A stretch of 64,000 nt of DNA, taken from contig NZ_FNVQ01000001.1 of the NCBI RefSeq assembly GCF_900108065.1, positions 2,046,001 through 2,110,000 on the forward strand. Reading direction: 5' to 3'. The translations under genes and the position numbers were made by a program. This stretch comes from Marinobacterium lutimaris (GTDB taxonomy: Bacteria > Pseudomonadota > Gammaproteobacteria > Pseudomonadales > Balneatricaceae). This document shows positions 7,378 through 18,560 of the stretch, piece after piece (positions within the stretch are counted from its first letter, which is position 1; every line of letters begins with the position of its first letter). Below the pieces are notes generated by a model. It searched no databases and had not been told where the DNA came from. It saw only the letters and a list, made by a program, of their open reading frames with translations.

Positions 7378-8799
7378 ATGACCCGTCTTTTTATTGCTCT
7401 TTGCACATTGATCGCCAGCCCGCTTGCCTTCGCCGACATTTTCGCTCCCTTCAGAGAAACTGACGGCAGCACCAACTGGCAGTATGTCGCCAACTTCTCC
7501 AGCGGGGTGCTGATCATCCTGCTGACACTGGTGGTACTGATTCTCTTCGTCACCTGGCGTCGCGCCCGTCGTTATAACCTGGCACTGGAAGAGATCCGCG
7601 GCCATCTTGAGCAGCGCGTACGTGAGCGCACCGCAAAGCTGGAGCAGGAAGTCTCCGAGCATGTGGTCACCACCAAGATGCTCAAGTCATCCCAGTCATA
7701 TATTCAGAACATCCTGAGCTCCATGCCGCTGGTACTGGTGGGCCTTGACCGCCAGGGCGTCATCACCCAGTGGAACAAACGCGCAGAACAGATCTCCGGC
7801 ATCAGCAGCGACGACGCCATAGGTCAGAACCTCTGGGAGATCTACTCCGATATCACCGTCGCGCCACGCCATATAGAGCAGGCGCTGGAGAAAGGCGAGG
7901 CAATCACCCTGCGCCACAGCCAGCCGGGCAGCTACCACTTTGATATCACCGTTTACCCGCTGCATAACTACAGCGATCCGGGCGTGGTGATTCTGGTGGA
8001 CGACGTGACCAAGCGCGTCATCGCCGAAAACATGCTGATCCACCACGACAAGCTCTCCTCCATGGGCGAACTTGCCAGCACCATGGCCAGCGATATCAAC
8101 ACACCACTGCAGGGTATCCTGTTCGATCTGCGCAGTTTCCAGGGCGCACTGGAGTCCGGCAAGCTACTGCCGCCAGGCACCGAGAGCAGCCCGGAGAGCA
8201 AGCACCTGCACGAGCTGCTGGAAAGCGCCTCAGAAAGTGGGCGCAAGGTGGAATCGATCATCCGCAATCTGCTGCAGTTTGCCCGTGGTCGCAGCGACAA
8301 ACCACAGAACGCCAACGTGGTCGATGTGATCGAGCATGCGCTTGAACAGTCACGGGATGTGCTGGCCGAACCGGATACCTTCCCGTTCACCAGCGTCCAG
8401 ATCGAGCGGCACTACCAGGATAATGTGCCGATGGTGCCCTGCTACGTCACTGAGCTGCAGCAGGTGTTCCTGAGCCTGTTCCGCCACGCCTACCAGGCAC
8501 TGATTGAAAAGAGCGATGCCGGCTTCAAACCGCGCATCGACATCTACGTGGCAGAGAACTTCGACGCCCTGTCGATCCGCGTTGAGCACAACGGTGTCGG
8601 TCTCACCGCCGATGAGCAGATGCACCTGTTCGAGCCGTTCATGCACAGCGACGGCAGCATCGAACAGGCCAAGGTCGGCGCCGCCAAACGCCTGTCGCTG
8701 GCCTTCTTCGTCATCACCGAACAGCATCAGGGTCACATGGCGGTCACCTCCGATCCGGATACTGGCTCTGCGTTCCATATCCAGCTAGACCACGAATAA
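7378..8799 (+). CDS. PAS sensor histidine kinase homologue with degenerate catalytic motifs
   Basis: 473 residues. Order: signal or first helix (1-19), transmembrane helix (about 40-62), coiled coil, PAS domain (about 105-220), dimerisation region, HATPase-like domain. The H-box reads MASDINTPL where active kinases have AHExNxPL, so the phosphoacceptor His is Ser238. The N-box Asn is His370, the G1 Asp is His404, and the G2 glycine motif is replaced by VGAAKRLS. It probably cannot autophosphorylate, though it keeps the full domain layout. Divergent from hupD, so it could be a HupT-like partner of HupR; that link is inference from position. Confidence 0.8.
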   Translation: MTRLFIALCTLIASPLAFADIFAPFRETDGSTNWQYVANFSSGVLIILLTLVVLILFVTWRRARRYNLALEEIRGHLEQRVRERTAKLEQEVSEHVVTTKMLKSSQSYIQNILSSMPLVLVGLDRQGVITQWNKRAEQISGISSDDAIGQNLWEIYSDITVAPRHIEQALEKGEAITLRHSQPGSYHFDITVYPLHNYSDPGVVILVDDVTKRVIAENMLIHHDKLSSMGELASTMASDINTPLQGILFDLRSFQGALESGKLLPPGTESSPESKHLHELLESASESGRKVESIIRNLLQFARGRSDKPQNANVVDVIEHALEQSRDVLAEPDTFPFTSVQIERHYQDNVPMVPCYVTELQQVFLSLFRHAYQALIEKSDAGFKPRIDIYVAENFDALSIRVEHNGVGLTADEQMHLFEPFMHSDGSIEQAKVGAAKRLSLAFFVITEQHQGHMAVTSDPDTGSAFHIQLDHE

Positions 8800-9145
8800 G
8801 CACAAGCTGTAACGCGGGTTCGCGAGATTCAGATTGGGGCCATCAAGGCCCCGCAATAGCTGGCAAAACAGCGTTGCCAAACACGCTTACGGTATTAGAC
8901 TTAGGGCTAAAAACTGCAAAAAACGGCCCTTCGCGAGCATTTGGCCATATATCGAAGCCTCCTCTTTCGGTACAATGCGACGCCACAAAAATACTCATAA
9001 AGTAGGAACCTGCGAATAAATCCTGCAGCGTTTGCCTCCCCAGGAGTTGTTCGCAGATATCTGAACGACAAGTTGATCAGGGTGACCAAAAGTCCCCTTT
9101 TCGAACTGCTTTGGCCAAACCAGCCATCCAACACTGGGGAAAAGA
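8800..9145 (+). promoter_or_regulatory. Intergenic region with candidate icd promoter
   Basis: 346 bp without a gene. A GGGGCC/GGCCCC hairpin (8836-8852) follows the kinase gene without a U-tract. A TACAAT -10-like box is at 8970-8975 with no convincing -35. CTGCGAA (9010-9016) and TTCGCAG (9050-9056) could pair across a 33-base loop in the icd leader. Nothing else recognised. Confidence 0.35.
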
Positions 9146-11380
<2,235 letters not shown>

Positions 11381-11399
11381 GACTGCAGCTGAAAGCCAA

Positions 11400-11457
11400 G
11401 GCGCCCTTTCATTGAGATCGGGCGCCAATAAAAAACCGGCCCTTGAGCCGGTTTTTT
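11400..11457. terminator. Bidirectional terminator between icd and the GGDEF gene
   Basis: AAAAAACCGGC (11430-11440) pairs with GCCGGTTTTTT (11447-11457) over a 6-base loop and is U-rich in both directions. A preceding hairpin is formed by GGCGCCC (11400-11406) and GGGCGCC (11420-11426). It serves icd (+) and the convergent GGDEF gene (-). Confidence 0.9.
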
Positions 11458-11486
11458 GTTGCCTGCAGACTGTTCGCGCCTGACCG

Positions 11487-13121
11487 CTACTGCAACGATG
11501 AAGACTTCTGCTCCAGCGACGAATCTCCAAATACCCAGTAGCTGTTCTTGTCGCCCTTTTTGACCACGTACATCGCCTCATCCGCGGCTTCCACCAGCCG
11601 CTCAACACTGAAGCCAACCCGCTCCGACGAGGCGATACCGATACTGCCTCCCACCTGCACCCAGACCTCGGGACGGATCTCCACAGGCTGCGCAAACACG
11701 GAAAGCAGGTTACGCCCCACGGTATCGACCGCATCCTTGCCTGCAGCCAGCATGGAAACCACAAACTCATCACCACCCCAGCGCACGATCACATCATCAG
11801 CGCGCAGCGCCCCCTGAAGACGCAACGAGATCTCCTTCAACACAATATCGCCGGCGTCGTGGCCATAGACATCATTCACCGGTTTGAAGTCGTTCAGATC
11901 GATCAGACAGAGAATAAAATCACCGCCGCGGGCCTGCGCCTGCTCAATCTGCTTCGGGAAGCCAGCCACACCACCACGGCGGTTCAATAGCCCTGTCAGT
12001 TGGTCATGGGTGGCGCCGTATTCGAAGTGCTGCTCAATCAGCGCCCTGTCGGAGATATCGGAGAAGACGACTTCGATATAACCCTCCTCATCGCTATTCT
12101 GCGACTCGATCACCGAGAACACCGCGCGCACCCAGACCTCCAGATCACCCGCGAGCATCAGATCGTGGAAAACACTGCCATGATTCTGGCGCACCCTGGC
12201 CAGAATCTCTTCAACCAGATCGGGGTCCTTAAACAACCGCGCTAGCGGCTGAGCCTCCTCCTGATCGAGATTGGGACAAAGGTGCTCAACCAGAGACTGA
12301 AAAGCAGGATTCGCCAGCGACAGACGGTTGTGCTCATCCACCAGGACTATGCCTGCGTGGGACCCCTCGAATATCAGACGGAATTTTCGCTCCAGCAGGG
12401 CGATACGCCGGGCTTGTTCTGCCTGGCTGAGATAGGCGCTATGGATAGCGGAGAGCATCGAGTTGATGTTTTTGGCCAGGTAACCGATCTCATCCTCACT
12501 GCGGGTAGCGACCTCCTTGAGCTTGCTCTCATTGCTCAGATCGATCTGACGCAATTGGCCAACGACTGAGCCCAGCGGACGGGTAACAACCACGCGCACA
12601 GCCCAAAGTATGGCTATGGAGACCATCAACAGCAGAGCGAGCTGGCCACTCACCACAGACCGCCCTTTACTCGCCGCCAGCTTCTCGATCTGATTCAGAT
12701 TAGCGTAAACCCGGATACTGCCGACTGCTGTCGCCGGGTCGAAAGGTGATGCGAGCTCGAGGACAAAATCAGCGACCCGCCCCGCTTCAACCACCCCGGA
12801 GGACACCTGCTCGCCATCGACGATGTCGATAACCACCATCGAGATATAGCGACTGCTCTGCAAACCAGAAGAGATTTCCAAAGCCATTTGCAGATCCTGC
12901 AGGTAGGCGGCAATCGCCGCATTACCTTCGACCACCGAGACCATCTCTCTGACCATCGCGATAGCCGTGGTGCGCTCCTGCTCCTGCGCACGCAGAAAAT
13001 TAAGGTAACCACCGATGGTCAGAAAGGCCGCGGCCAGGCAGATAATCGCCACCGCGATCTGGAGATCAAGGCGCTCCCTGACCATCCTCTTTAATAACGA
13101 AAATGGTCTTAAGGTTTTCAT
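11487..13121 (-). CDS. Membrane HAMP-PAS diguanylate cyclase
   Basis: 544 residues. Transmembrane helix about 20-40, periplasmic sensor region, second transmembrane helix about 165-185, HAMP, coiled coil, PAS (about 245-365) and C-terminal GGDEF domain. The active-site loop is GGDEF and an inhibitory RxxD site (RADD) lies five residues before it, so it should make cyclic di-GMP with product feedback. The start (AGGAC ribosome site) lies inside the end of the upstream binding-protein gene, a 56-base overlap. The triad with the binding protein and the barrel suggests ligand-controlled cyclic di-GMP signalling. Confidence 0.92.
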   Translation of the reverse strand: MKTLRPFSLLKRMVRERLDLQIAVAIICLAAAFLTIGGYLNFLRAQEQERTTAIAMVREMVSVVEGNAAIAAYLQDLQMALEISSGLQSSRYISMVVIDIVDGEQVSSGVVEAGRVADFVLELASPFDPATAVGSIRVYANLNQIEKLAASKGRSVVSGQLALLLMVSIAILWAVRVVVTRPLGSVVGQLRQIDLSNESKLKEVATRSEDEIGYLAKNINSMLSAIHSAYLSQAEQARRIALLERKFRLIFEGSHAGIVLVDEHNRLSLANPAFQSLVEHLCPNLDQEEAQPLARLFKDPDLVEEILARVRQNHGSVFHDLMLAGDLEVWVRAVFSVIESQNSDEEGYIEVVFSDISDRALIEQHFEYGATHDQLTGLLNRRGGVAGFPKQIEQAQARGGDFILCLIDLNDFKPVNDVYGHDAGDIVLKEISLRLQGALRADDVIVRWGGDEFVVSMLAAGKDAVDTVGRNLLSVFAQPVEIRPEVWVQVGGSIGIASSERVGFSVERLVEAADEAMYVVKKGDKNSYWVFGDSSLEQKSSSLQ

Positions 13122-13509
13122 TTTCGCTGTCCTCTGGCAGGTAACCTAGCGCGTTCGGATTGTTCGCCAGCAGCGCTGCAATATCACCCGACTTTGTTAC
13201 GCTCATAGGTGGCGTCGCGCGTCCGGTAAACATCAGCCTAGCCCAGTAGGCATTGACTTCCGAAACTTTCATGCCGATCAACGCCTGGTAAAACGCAGCC
13301 CTCACTGGCGAGTCGACCGGTGCATCTATCTTCATCACGGGCGAGCCGTCCGGCAGACTGTGCACCCGTCCCATGTAGAGATCGACCAGCTCACGCTTGC
13401 TGATTGTATTGACCGTGGAGTCCTTGCTCACCACGACCAGGATGTCACCAGCAGAAACCGTACCACTATATGCCAGCAACACCAGTATGACTTTGCTCAT
13501 CCACTTCAT
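13066..13509 (-). CDS. Small periplasmic phosphate-binding-protein-like protein
   Basis: 147 residues with a signal peptide (1-20, cleavage after VSA). The rest resembles half of a PstS-type periplasmic binding domain: ILVVVSKDSTVNTISKRELVDLYMG, then the PVMKID and YWARLMFTG segments; this is the PBP-like family often annotated as phosphate ABC transporter substrate-binding-like. There is no transporter next to it. Starts 2 bases after the barrel stop and overlaps the diguanylate cyclase by 56 bases, so it probably feeds the periplasmic sensor of that protein. Confidence 0.8.
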   Translation of the reverse strand: MKWMSKVILVLLAYSGTVSAGDILVVVSKDSTVNTISKRELVDLYMGRVHSLPDGSPVMKIDAPVDSPVRAAFYQALIGMKVSEVNAYWARLMFTGRATPPMSVTKSGDIAALLANNPNALGYLPEDSENENLKTIFVIKEDGQGAP

Positions 13510-13511
13510 AG

Positions 13512-14774
13512 TCAGAATACAAAGTCCATGCTCAGGGTAAATGTATCCAGCTTCGCACTCGGCGTCTGCTCGGTCTCACGCCCCCAGAGAAACGCCTCAC
13601 CCTCTTCCACCCAGGTACGATCCCACTGCATCTTAAGTGCCATGTTACTGCGCAGGTCCCAGCGCGCACCCAGTGAGAATGTTTTCTGATCACTCTGCAC
13701 CGAGTTCAGCGCTCGCTGAATATAATGGCCCAGCGGCTGAGGCAGCAGCGGTGCATCGAGCTTCGCGGCGTCTTCGGTAGTGCGGGCATGGGATACCAGG
13801 CCAAACAGGGAGACATCGCCAAAGCGACGACTCAGGCCGGCATAACCGCCGAGAAAAGGCAGAAACAGCTCGCCTTCAGAATCCAGATAAGCGATCTCCG
13901 CAGTCGCTTTCCAAGGCCCGGTACGGTACTCGGCGGCCAGCGAGTAATACTCGGTCTGCACACCATCCAGCCTGAGCGTTTCGACAACATCCCGGCCACC
14001 GGTGATGGGCGGCAACGACAGCAGATAGCCTTTAAGCAGATCGACGTTTGGGTTGCTGAAATCCTGGATTTTCGAGCGCGCGTAGGAAGCCGTCAGCGCA
14101 AAATTGTTTAGCTCATAGCGCAGAGAGGCACCGTAAAAAGGCTGCAGCTCGAAAAAGTTATGCTGATAGAAAGACTCGAAGACGTTCTTGGTCTTACCAG
14201 CGTAGAGCTTCGCTGAAAGCGTGCCGGGGCCAGCCGGACGGCTGTACCTGAGATCCACCCCATCAAGGTAGGAAAACGGAATCAGGCCATAGTAGTCTAC
14301 CGGAGGCCTGACCCAATCGTAGGCAAAACCGATATTCTCATATTCGGACATCGGCAGCAGGTCCAGACCCAGACGTCCCGCTCTCAGGGTCCAGCGCGGA
14401 TCTATGTTGTACGAGAGGTAGGCTGCCTCCACCGATTCCTCAAGACCGTTTTCCGGGCGATCCTTGCCGACTAGCTGTAGCGTTCCTTTCAGACTGTCGC
14501 TGAAAGTCGCATCAACCTGGACGCCCAGCACAGAGTCAGGCCTGAAGGACCAGTTGCCGAACTCTCCCTCCTGAGAGACGTTGCTGCGAAAACCGAAGTC
14601 ATCGTCGCCTCCCTTGGTCAGGGCGATGGAGCCAAAGCCACTGATGCGGAGATTATCGGGAAAATGATCAGCCGAAGCCGCGGCAGAAACCACAGCAAGC
14701 AGAGCACCAATAGCCGCGGCAACTAATCGGCGCGGCGCAGGTAAACAGGCGGGACGGGGGGCAAAGAAAATCAA
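13512..14774 (-). CDS. Outer-membrane beta-barrel (porin-like) protein
   Basis: 420 residues. Signal peptide with an alanine-rich core and a cut after ASA near residue 35. The mature part alternates aromatic and polar residues in beta-strand fashion, with barrel-type strands such as LRISGFGSIALTKGG, and ends TFTLSMDFVF, with a terminal Phe as expected for BAM-assembled barrels. The only start that gives the signal peptide is TTG at 14774; an ATG a little upstream is in another frame, closed by stops. First gene of the barrel-binding protein-GGDEF operon. Confidence 0.8.
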   Translation of the reverse strand: MIFFAPRPACLPAPRRLVAAAIGALLAVVSAAASADHFPDNLRISGFGSIALTKGGDDDFGFRSNVSQEGEFGNWSFRPDSVLGVQVDATFSDSLKGTLQLVGKDRPENGLEESVEAAYLSYNIDPRWTLRAGRLGLDLLPMSEYENIGFAYDWVRPPVDYYGLIPFSYLDGVDLRYSRPAGPGTLSAKLYAGKTKNVFESFYQHNFFELQPFYGASLRYELNNFALTASYARSKIQDFSNPNVDLLKGYLLSLPPITGGRDVVETLRLDGVQTEYYSLAAEYRTGPWKATAEIAYLDSEGELFLPFLGGYAGLSRRFGDVSLFGLVSHARTTEDAAKLDAPLLPQPLGHYIQRALNSVQSDQKTFSLGARWDLRSNMALKMQWDRTWVEEGEAFLWGRETEQTPSAKLDTFTLSMDFVF

Positions 14775-15112
14775 ATGCTTTCAACTTCATACAAAACAGC
14801 ATTTATCGAGCGTCGTTACCTGACCAAAACCTCCCCTCCCTGAGACAGGAGCGCTATGTTACCAAAAAACAACATAATCGGAAGTGACTTTTTGGCTAAT
14901 TTCTAACCTACTTTAGCCCGAGCTCATATACCCTGCGAACCAGGGCGAAGCCGCCGCTGCAAGCACAAATAAAAACCCCGTGAGTCCTGAGACATCACGG
15001 GGTTAAATAGTAAATGAAATAACCTGCCTGATTCACTTTCATCAAGCTCTTGGGTCAACCCCGAAGGTCGGCAACCGACGCCGAGGTGATCCTAGCCTGC
15101 AAACTTCTACAC
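14775..15112. other. Intergenic region: barrel-operon upstream and ABC-operon terminator
   Basis: 338 bp without a gene. The left part precedes the barrel operon. I see no clear sigma-70 promoter. The right part holds the terminator listed separately. Confidence 0.5.
14971..15004 (-). terminator. Terminator of the first amino-acid ABC operon
   Basis: AACCCCGTGA (14974-14983) and TCACGGGGTT (14995-15004) form a perfect 10-bp stem. On the minus strand it is followed by TTTTATTTG, giving an intrinsic terminator about 110 bases after the last permease gene. Confidence 0.9.
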
Positions 15113-15844
15113 TCAGTTACCGATCGGCTGTTTTTTAGCTTCGACCGTGGGCGCCTTGTAATGCTGATAGCGGTTCAGGCGATGCTCGATCAGTCTGAAG
15201 CAACCGATCATGATGGCGGTGATCAGCAGATAAAGCATGCCGGCGGCGAAGAAGATCTCCAGCGGGGTATAGGTGCGAGCGATGATCGTCCGCGCCGCGC
15301 CGGTGATATCGAGCAACGTGATCGTTGAGGCCAGTGAACTGCTCTTCAGCATCAGGATCAGCTCATTACCGTACGCCGGCAGAACGATCCCAAAGGCCCG
15401 CGGTAGCACGATGCGGCGGATCTTCAACGAGCGGCTCATACCGAAGGCATCGGCCGCTTCCAGCTCCCCTTTTGGAATCGCCTGAATGGCACCGCGGATC
15501 AACTCCGCCGTATAGGCCGCAGTATTCAGCGTGAAGGCGATAATCGCACACCAGTAAGGTTCTTTGAGGATCGGCCAGAGCGCAGACTCCTTGATCGCGT
15601 CAAACTGGGAGGCGCCGTAATAGATCAGGAAGATCTGCACCAACAGCGGCGTACCGCGGAAAAAGAAGATATAGCCAAACGGCAGCATACGCAGCCAGCG
15701 GTTGTGCGAGGCGCGCATCAGCGCCAGAGGCACCGCCAGGATCAGGCCGAGCAGACCGGACAGGAAAACCAGCTCCAGCGTCACCCACACGCCATCGATC
15801 AGGCGCGGCATGTACTCGTAAATAACACTCCAGTTCCAATTCAT
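15113..15844 (-). CDS. Polar amino-acid ABC transporter permease (HisM/ArtM-like)
   Basis: 243 residues with about five membrane helices. The EAA loop reads ELEAADAFGMSRSLKIRRIVLPRAFGI, typical of the HisMQ family; it is given here in outline (conserved EAA, G, LP positions). It forms a heterodimeric channel with the upstream permease. Joined to it by an ATGA overlap. The family transports basic or other polar amino acids (Arg, Orn, Lys, His, octopine); the substrate cannot be read from sequence. Confidence 0.93.
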   Translation of the reverse strand: MNWNWSVIYEYMPRLIDGVWVTLELVFLSGLLGLILAVPLALMRASHNRWLRMLPFGYIFFFRGTPLLVQIFLIYYGASQFDAIKESALWPILKEPYWCAIIAFTLNTAAYTAELIRGAIQAIPKGELEAADAFGMSRSLKIRRIVLPRAFGIVLPAYGNELILMLKSSSLASTITLLDITGAARTIIARTYTPLEIFFAAGMLYLLITAIMIGCFRLIEHRLNRYQHYKAPTVEAKKQPIGN

Positions 15845-16533
15845 GCGCGCGCTCCCCGTGCCGCAGGGTCAGCCGCACGCTCCAGCCAGGTGGTGGTCAG
15901 GGTCGCCAGCACTGTCAGCCCCAGATAGATAATCGCCGCCGCCATATAGAAGGTAAATGGCTGCTTGGTTGAACCCGTAGCCACATAAGCCTGGCGCATC
16001 AGGTCGTTAAGCCCCACCACGGAAACCAGCGCCGTGTCCTTCAAAAGCACCTGGAACAGGTTGCCAAGCCCGGGCAGCGCCAGCCGCCAGACCTGCGGCA
16101 GGATAATGCGAAAAAAGGTCTTACCGCGCGTCATGCCCAGAGCCTGAGCCGACTCCCACTGCCCTTTGGGAATCGCCTGAATCGCGCCACGGAACACTTC
16201 GGTGGAATAGGCGCCAAAGGCGATGGAAAGCGCAGCGACACCGGCTGCGAAAGCGCTGATTTCGATGTATTCGGTGTAACCGAACTTCTCGGCCACCGCC
16301 ATCAACAGCATGGAGCCGCCGAAATAGATGGTCAGCACCAGCAGCAGTTCGGGGATGCCGCGCACCAGCGTGGTGTAGGCAGTTGCCAGCATGCGTGCCG
16401 GCCAGAAGGAAGATAGCTTGGCCGAAGCGCCGAGCAGACCAAACGCCAGTCCGAAGACAAGGCTGGTCAGCGCAAGCTTGATGGTAACCCAGGTGCCAGA
16501 TAGCAGCAGGTCACCGAATCCTAATAGATCCAT
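15841..16533 (-). CDS. Polar amino-acid ABC transporter permease (HisQ/ArtQ-like)
   Basis: 230 residues from ATG 16533; a GTG 12 bases upstream is possible but lacks a ribosome site. About five helices. The coupling loop reads GQWESAQALGMTRGKTFFRI and the segment TTLVRGIPELLLVL is the usual family motif. A GC-rich hairpin (about 16553-16583) lies between the binding-protein gene and this gene, which could lower permease output relative to the binding protein. Confidence 0.92.
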   Translation of the reverse strand: MDLLGFGDLLLSGTWVTIKLALTSLVFGLAFGLLGASAKLSSFWPARMLATAYTTLVRGIPELLLVLTIYFGGSMLLMAVAEKFGYTEYIEISAFAAGVAALSIAFGAYSTEVFRGAIQAIPKGQWESAQALGMTRGKTFFRIILPQVWRLALPGLGNLFQVLLKDTALVSVVGLNDLMRQAYVATGSTKQPFTFYMAAAIIYLGLTVLATLTTTWLERAADPAARGARA

Positions 16534-16627
16534 AAATAAGATCACCGCGGGAGCGGCCAGCCCCTTGATCAGCTGACGGCCGCCCCTTTGTCTTTAAAGG
16601 TGGAAAGTCTTTCTAAATGGATAAGTC

Positions 16628-17386
16628 TTAATATATGGAGAACGGGAAATATTTTTCGTTGATTTCAGCATAGGTGCCATCATCAACAATTGCCTTGATC
16701 GCGGCGCTGAATTTGTCCTTCAGGTCATCACCCTTACGCACGGCGATGGCGATCTTGTCATCGATATCGATATCTGCACCCTTGAACTCGAAGCCTTCAC
16801 CTTCTGCACTGCGCAACCAGTCAAAAGCGGGGAACTTGTCGGACAACAGCGCGTCGAGACGACCGGCGCCCAGATCCAGGTAGGCGTTATCCTGGGTATC
16901 ATAGAGCTTCACATTGACCACATCGCCAAGCTCATCTTCGAGGTACTGACCCGCCACGGTGGCGCGCTGAGCACCCACGGTGAGACCCTTCAGGCTTTCA
17001 GCACTGCCGTCGAAATCGCTGCTGGCCGGTGCAATGTAAGCCAGCACGTTGGAGTAGTATGGCGCGCTGAAATCCACCACGCGCTGACGCTCTTCGGTGA
17101 TCGACATGGAGGCGACAATGGCGTCGTACTTGCGACCCATCAGACCCGGAATGATGCCATCCCAATCCTGGGCGACGATTTCGCAGTCCGCTTCCATCTG
17201 CGCGCAGAGCGCTTTTGCGATGTCCACATCAAAGCCTACCAGCTCACCATTCTCATCGGTCATGTTGAACGGCGCGTAGGCACCTTCTGTCGCAATACGG
17301 ATTTTGTCGGCGGCACTCGCCAGGGTCGAACCCAGAGAAGTCGCCAGAATCAGGGAGGCAGCCGTAATCAGTTTGCTTGCTTTCAT
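16628..17386 (-). CDS. Periplasmic polar amino-acid binding protein of the first ABC importer
   Basis: 252 residues. Signal peptide 1-25 (cut after ASA). The mature protein has the type-2 binding fold with IRIATEGAYAPFNMTDENG, GFDVDIAKALC and the GRKYDAIVASMSITEER section, matching the lysine/arginine/ornithine/histidine cluster (ArgT/HisJ/ArtJ type). Second gene of the operon ATPase-binding protein-permease-permease. ATG 17386 follows a 56-base spacer after the ATPase gene. Confidence 0.93.
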   Translation of the reverse strand: MKASKLITAASLILATSLGSTLASAADKIRIATEGAYAPFNMTDENGELVGFDVDIAKALCAQMEADCEIVAQDWDGIIPGLMGRKYDAIVASMSITEERQRVVDFSAPYYSNVLAYIAPASSDFDGSAESLKGLTVGAQRATVAGQYLEDELGDVVNVKLYDTQDNAYLDLGAGRLDALLSDKFPAFDWLRSAEGEGFEFKGADIDIDDKIAIAVRKGDDLKDKFSAAIKAIVDDGTYAEINEKYFPFSIY

Positions 17387-17442
17387 AAACTAGTCACCGT
17401 TTGTCACTAAGTTGAGTTTGCGGGGCTGTGCCAAGCCATAGC

Positions 17443-18216
17443 TCAGTGATGGCTGGCCATAAAGTCACGCACTCGAGGGGATGTCGGTCGGTCAAACACC
17501 TCTTCCGGTGTTCCCGACTCTTCTATATTGCCCTGGTGAAGGAACACCACCTTGTTCGAGACCTCACGCGCAAAGCGCATTTCGTGTGTCACGATCAACA
17601 TGGTGCGGCCCTCTTCGGCCAGCGAACGCATAACCGCCAGGACTTCATTGACCAATTCCGGGTCCAGCGCAGACGTGGGCTCGTCAAACAGCAGCACACG
17701 TGGTTCCATCGCCAAGGCCCGAGCGATAGCGATACGCTGCTGCTGGCCACCCGAAAGGTTGGCCGGATAGACGTTCCGCTTGTCATACAGACCCACCCGC
17801 TCGAGCAGTTTCTCGGCGCGGGCGATCGCTTCATCCCTGGATAGCTTCAGCACCTGGGTCGGTGCCTCGATGATATTGTCGATAATGGATTTGTGCGGCC
17901 AGAGGTTGAAGTTCTGGAACACGAAGCCGATCTCGGAGCGCATACGCTCCAGCTGACGGCTGTTGCTCGCCTTCAGATCACCATCTTTACCGGACTCGAG
18001 CGCCAGCTCCTCACCGGAAATAATGATCCGCCCCTTGCTCGGGCGTTCCAGCAGATTGATGCAGCGCAGCAGGGTACTCTTACCGGAGCCACTGGACCCC
18101 AGAATCGAGATAACTTCCCCATCTCCGGCACTGAGCGATACCCCTTTCAGTACTTCAAGCGTACCGTAAGACTTGTGAATATCGACCAGCTCCAGCGCTG
18201 TCTTTTTCTGCTCCAT
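17443..18216 (-). CDS. Polar amino-acid ABC transporter ATP-binding protein (HisP-like)
   Basis: 257 residues from ATG 18216 (AGGG ribosome site); an in-frame ATG 21 bases upstream has none. Walker [11 protein letters not shown]-loop [11 protein letters not shown], signature LSGGQQQR, Walker [15 protein letters not shown] and the H-loop His in VTHEM are all intact. First gene of its operon, with an upstream operator shared with the second amino-acid importer of this window. Confidence 0.95.
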   Translation of the reverse strand: MEQKKTALELVDIHKSYGTLEVLKGVSLSAGDGEVISILGSSGSGKSTLLRCINLLERPSKGRIIISGEELALESGKDGDLKASNSRQLERMRSEIGFVFQNFNLWPHKSIIDNIIEAPTQVLKLSRDEAIARAEKLLERVGLYDKRNVYPANLSGGQQQRIAIARALAMEPRVLLFDEPTSALDPELVNEVLAVMRSLAEEGRTMLIVTHEMRFAREVSNKVVFLHQGNIEESGTPEEVFDRPTSPRVRDFMASHH

Positions 18217-18317
18217 ACCCGCCCTATTCAAACCCATATCAGAAAACAGCCAACTTTAGCTGAACTACGCGCCTGAGCCAGTGAAGGATCAGGTCGCTAA
18301 GCCCTTATGTAACGAAA

Positions 18318-18350
18318 TTGACCGATTGGTTAGACAATTTTGTAATATTG
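18318..18350. promoter_or_regulatory. RutR-like operator upstream of the first amino-acid ABC operon
   Basis: TTGACCGATTGGTTAG (18318-18333) is close to the RutR consensus TTGACCANNTGGTCAA. It is followed by TAATATTG (18343-18350). The same two blocks occur at 28613-28644 before the other amino-acid ABC operon. It lies about 100 bp before ATG 18216. Confidence 0.55.
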
Positions 18351-18440
18351 CCATTCTCCACTGCAAAGTTCATCCGCCGAGGTCAACGAATACCCGTCAG
18401 ATAGGCAAAATCATCACGAATTAAATTCATAGTAGCCAAA

Positions 18441-18471
18441 AAAGAAAAAGCCCGACCAGAACGGCCGGGCT
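18441..18471 (-). terminator. Terminator of the chemoreceptor gene
   Basis: AGCCCGACC (18449-18457) pairs with GGCCGGGCT (18463-18471) with one G-U pair. On the minus strand the stem is followed by TTTTTCTTTTTT. It lies about 90 bases after the chemoreceptor stop. Confidence 0.88.
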
Positions 18472-18560
18472 GAAGATCAAGAGGGGAGATCTTAAAAGGA
18501 GGCAGGCGAACCTGCCCGTAACGGCATGAGGTCAGCGCACGAGCCGCGCTGCTTTTACAA

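Noticed and set aside
9010-9056. CTGCGAA/TTCGCAG pairing in the icd leader considered as a riboswitch or tRNA-like element
   Set aside because: Only 7 bp with a 33-base loop; no conserved riboswitch core and no tRNA features.
16553-16583. GC-rich hairpin between the binding-protein and permease genes considered as an intrinsic terminator
   Set aside because: There is no U-tract after the stem on the minus strand. It may only lower expression of the permeases.
18217-18237. Longer N-terminus for the HisP-like ATPase
   Set aside because: The upstream ATG has no ribosome site, while ATG 18216 has an AGGG site at a fitting distance.
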